From positions 1 through 7,622 of the forward strand of contig JACDAP010000497.1 of assembly GCA_013695395.1 (NCBI GenBank): DNA of 7,622 nt, given 5' to 3'. The first letter of the stretch is position 1, and the number at the start of each line of letters is the position of its first letter. This DNA is from Solirubrobacterales bacterium (lineage in GTDB: Bacteria; Actinomycetota; Thermoleophilia; Solirubrobacterales; Solirubrobacteraceae). The position numbers and the translations under genes were made by a program. The notes under the pieces were generated by a model. The model had not been told where the DNA came from. It saw only the letters and a list, made by a program, of their open reading frames with translations, and made no database searches. This document shows, in pieces, positions 6,558-7,622 of the stretch.

Positions 6558-6965
6558 CTACTCCCGGTGTACGGCGCCCTCGATGAAGTCGATGATCGCC
6601 TGGGTCGGCGCACCGGGGGTGAACACCTCGGAGACCCCGAGCTTCTTGAGCTCCGGGATGTCGTCGGAGGGGATCGTGCCGCCGACCGTGATGACGACGT
6701 CCTCGATCTCCTGCTCCTTGAGCAGTTCGACGATCCGGGGCACGAGCGTCATGTGGGCGCCCGAGAGGATCGAGAGGCCGACGGCGTCGGCGTCCTCCTG
6801 GATGACGGTCTCGACGATCTGCTCGGGCGTCTGATGGAGGCCCGTGTAGATGACCTCCATGCCGGCGTCCCGGAGGGCGCGCGCGATGATCTTGGCCCCC
6901 CGGTCATGACCGTCCAGGCCAGGCTTGGCGACGACGACGCGGATCTTCCGTGCGGTGGCAGGCAT
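6558..6965 (-). CDS. Stand-alone B12-binding subunit of an acyl-CoA mutase (IcmB/methylmalonyl-CoA mutase C-terminal type)
   Basis: Adenosylcobalamin-binding protein of 135 residues, the size of the small subunit of isobutyryl-CoA or 2-hydroxyisobutyryl-CoA mutase and of the detached C-terminal domain of methylmalonyl-CoA mutase. It has the base-off B12 motif DxHxxG (DGHDRG, residues 18-23, His20 being the lower cobalt ligand), SILSGAH (65-71) and [13 protein letters not shown] (95-107). [18 protein letters not shown] and [15 protein letters not shown] are highly typical. These enzymes rearrange the carbon skeleton of short acyl-CoAs, so this protein needs a large catalytic subunit, which is not in the window. 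The frame is open far upstream, but ATG 6965 gives the natural N-terminus MPATARKIR; upstream residues are antisense-like and overlap the lipoprotein gene. Which mutase it serves cannot be decided from sequence. Confidence 0.9.
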   Translation of the reverse strand: MPATARKIRVVVAKPGLDGHDRGAKIIARALRDAGMEVIYTGLHQTPEQIVETVIQEDADAVGLSILSGAHMTLVPRIVELLKEQEIEDVVITVGGTIPSDDIPELKKLGVSEVFTPGAPTQAIIDFIEGAVHRE

Positions 6966-6975
6966 AGCGGGGCGA

Positions 6976-6981
6976 ATCCTA
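6976..6981 (-). promoter_or_regulatory. Possible -10 box of the B12-binding gene
   Basis: TAGGAT on the minus strand, ten bases before the ATG at 6965, matches TAnnnT and four of six TATAAT positions. The same bases contain AGGA, which could instead serve as a weak Shine-Dalgarno. No clear -35 box is present; the gene may also be read from the lipoprotein promoter 53 bp upstream. Confidence 0.3.
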
Positions 6982-6990
6982 TTCGGGCGC

Positions 6991-7008
6991 GCCGTGCCGT
7001 GCCGTGCC
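6991..7008. repeat. Short tandem repeat of GCCGT
   Basis: Three full copies of the five-base unit GCCGT followed by GCC, lying in the 53-bp gap between the lipoprotein stop and the B12-binding gene. A simple repeat of this size can vary by slippage; no function is evident. Confidence 0.6.
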
Positions 7009-7018
7009 CTCCCGGCGG

Positions 7019-7447
7019 TCAGGGGGTCGGCAACTGCTTCTGCGCGTCCTCGAGCGCCTTCTTGGCCTCGTCGGGCAGGCCGTCGACGTCGTTGAGGCTG
7101 TCGATCGCGTCCGACGCGGTGTCGTTGGCCTGGCTCTGGAGCTTGTCGGTCCGCTCCTTGATCTGCTTGTCGGCCTCCTCCTGGCTGATCGTGCCGTCCT
7201 CGACCTTCTGCTGCGTCTCGGTCACGAACTTCTGGAGGTCCTGGGCCTGCTTCTGCAGGTCGGCGCCCTGCTCCTGCAGCTCCTTGCTCGAGTCCTCGAG
7301 CTCCTTGCTCGAGTCCTCGAGCTTCTCGATGTCGGCGCCCTCCGGGAGTCCCTCCACCGAAGCGTCGTCGGAGCCGCAGGCGCCGAGCCCGAGCACCGCG
7401 GTCAGGGCCAGCGGGAGCGTGAGGCGGCGCAGCGTACGCATGGACAT
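7019..7447 (-). CDS. Small coiled-coil lipoprotein of unknown function
   Basis: Not a recognised family. The 142-residue product has a lipoprotein signal: MSMRTLRRL (positive n-region), the hydrophobic stretch [13 protein letters not shown], then lipobox LGAC with Cys24 as the lipidated residue, followed by GSDD. It should be exported by Sec and anchored to the outer face of the membrane. The mature part is very hydrophilic and helical, with heptad repeats [21 protein letters not shown] and [12 protein letters not shown] (about residues 48-80), then [18 protein letters not shown], which resembles the short SHOCT-like ISxEEAxxQ turn only loosely. This suggests a coiled-coil rod or an oligomerising surface protein. 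ATG 7447 is chosen because a -10 box sits six bases upstream; ATG 7441 is the alternative. It is upstream of the B12-binding gene by 53 bp. Confidence 0.78.
   Translation of the reverse strand: MSMRTLRRLTLPLALTAVLGLGACGSDDASVEGLPEGADIEKLEDSSKELEDSSKELQEQGADLQKQAQDLQKFVTETQQKVEDGTISQEEADKQIKERTDKLQSQANDTASDAIDSLNDVDGLPDEAKKALEDAQKQLPTP
7279..7320 (-). repeat. Perfect 21-bp tandem duplication in the lipoprotein gene
   Basis: Two identical adjacent 21-base units (7279-7299 and 7300-7320), each encoding one coiled-coil heptad of the KELEDSS type. A partial unit follows. The identity at DNA level points to a recent duplication or gene conversion that changes the coiled-coil length by one heptad. 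Confidence 0.85.
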
Positions 7448-7453
7448 AACCCG

Positions 7454-7482
7454 AGCGTACACGCGCCACTACGCGAGGACAA
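7454..7482 (-). promoter_or_regulatory. Promoter of the lipoprotein gene, probably leaderless
   Basis: On the minus strand TTGTCC (7477-7482) and TACGCT (7454-7459) are 17 bases apart, the ideal spacing. The -10 box ends six bases before the ATG at 7447, so transcription would start on or next to the A of that codon. There is no Shine-Dalgarno, consistent with leaderless translation. Confidence 0.55.
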
Positions 7483-7509
7483 CACCCCACCCGCGCCAGT
7501 ACCGGTCGC

Positions 7510-7622
7510 TTAGCCCGACAGATGCTCGGCGAGGCGCTCGGTGGCCGTACGGAGCCTGCGGACGTATGCCGAGCGGCTGCGGTGGAGCACCTCGGCCGCC
7601 AGCTCGTGCGATGGGTCGGGGT
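7510..7622 (-). CDS. C-terminal end of a probable helix-turn-helix protein (partial)
   Basis: The last 36 codons of a gene cut by the window edge; the stop TAA is at 7510-7512. The visible peptide [20 protein letters not shown] continues [15 protein letters not shown]. The pattern [23 protein letters not shown] is like the C-terminal helix-turn-helix of PucR/CdaR-type regulators (AAxxLxxHRNTLxxRLxxIxxLxG), which places the recognition helix at [10 protein letters not shown]. The resemblance is limited and the asparagine-threonine core is replaced, so another HTH or helical protein is possible. It is followed by the promoter of the lipoprotein gene on the same strand. Confidence 0.5.
   Translation of the reverse strand, partial: PDPSHELAAEVLHRSRSAYVRRLRTATERLAEHLSG

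Noticed and set aside
6966..7490. N-terminal extension of the B12-binding gene to 7490
   Set aside because: The extension is in another frame of the lipoprotein gene, Arg/Gly-rich and unlike any B12-binding protein; ATG 6965 gives the normal length.
7004..7513. Plus-strand frame of 169 codons, Leu-rich with repeats
   Set aside because: Mirror of the lipoprotein coiled coil; its repeats are the complement of the heptad repeats.

Overview
The window is high-GC DNA with strong G/C third-position bias, actinobacterial-style short HicB and VapBC modules, and a GTG-started ETF gene with a perfect AAGGAGG ribosome site. It most likely comes from an Actinomycetota chromosome; a deep-branching soil lineage such as Thermoleophilia/Solirubrobacterales is possible, but that is a guess from sequence style only. 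No tRNA, rRNA, CRISPR array or insertion sequence was seen.

Left part (about 140-2817), accessory genes. On the minus strand lie a VapB-like (Phd/YefM) antitoxin and a VapC PIN-domain RNase toxin one base apart, preceded by a small antibiotic-biosynthesis-monooxygenase (ABM) fold protein. Divergently on the plus strand are a HicA toxin and HicB antitoxin that overlap by four bases, followed by a PD-(D/E)XK nuclease-like gene. That gene is broken by an apparent one-base loss near 2248. Its C-terminal part continues in the next frame and seems to return to the original frame after about 2660, so it is a pseudogene or carries two assembly errors.

Middle part (2867-6436), core metabolism. A compact minus-strand operon etfB-etfA-etfQO encodes both subunits of electron transfer flavoprotein and the flavin/Fe-S ETF:quinone oxidoreductase. 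Together they pass electrons from acyl-CoA dehydrogenases (fatty-acid and branched-chain amino-acid oxidation) into the quinone pool. The operon starts from an intergenic region with a perfect 6-bp inverted repeat that overlaps a possible promoter. The ETF-QO C-terminus has only three of the four cysteines expected for its [4Fe-4S] cluster.

Right part (6558-7622), minus strand. A stand-alone 135-residue B12-binding protein resembles the small subunit of isobutyryl-CoA/methylmalonyl-CoA mutases. Upstream of it is a small coiled-coil lipoprotein with an apparently leaderless promoter, and at the edge the C-terminus of a probable helix-turn-helix protein. The mutase-type subunit and the ETF operon would both fit short- and branched-chain acyl-CoA catabolism, but no mutase large subunit is in view.
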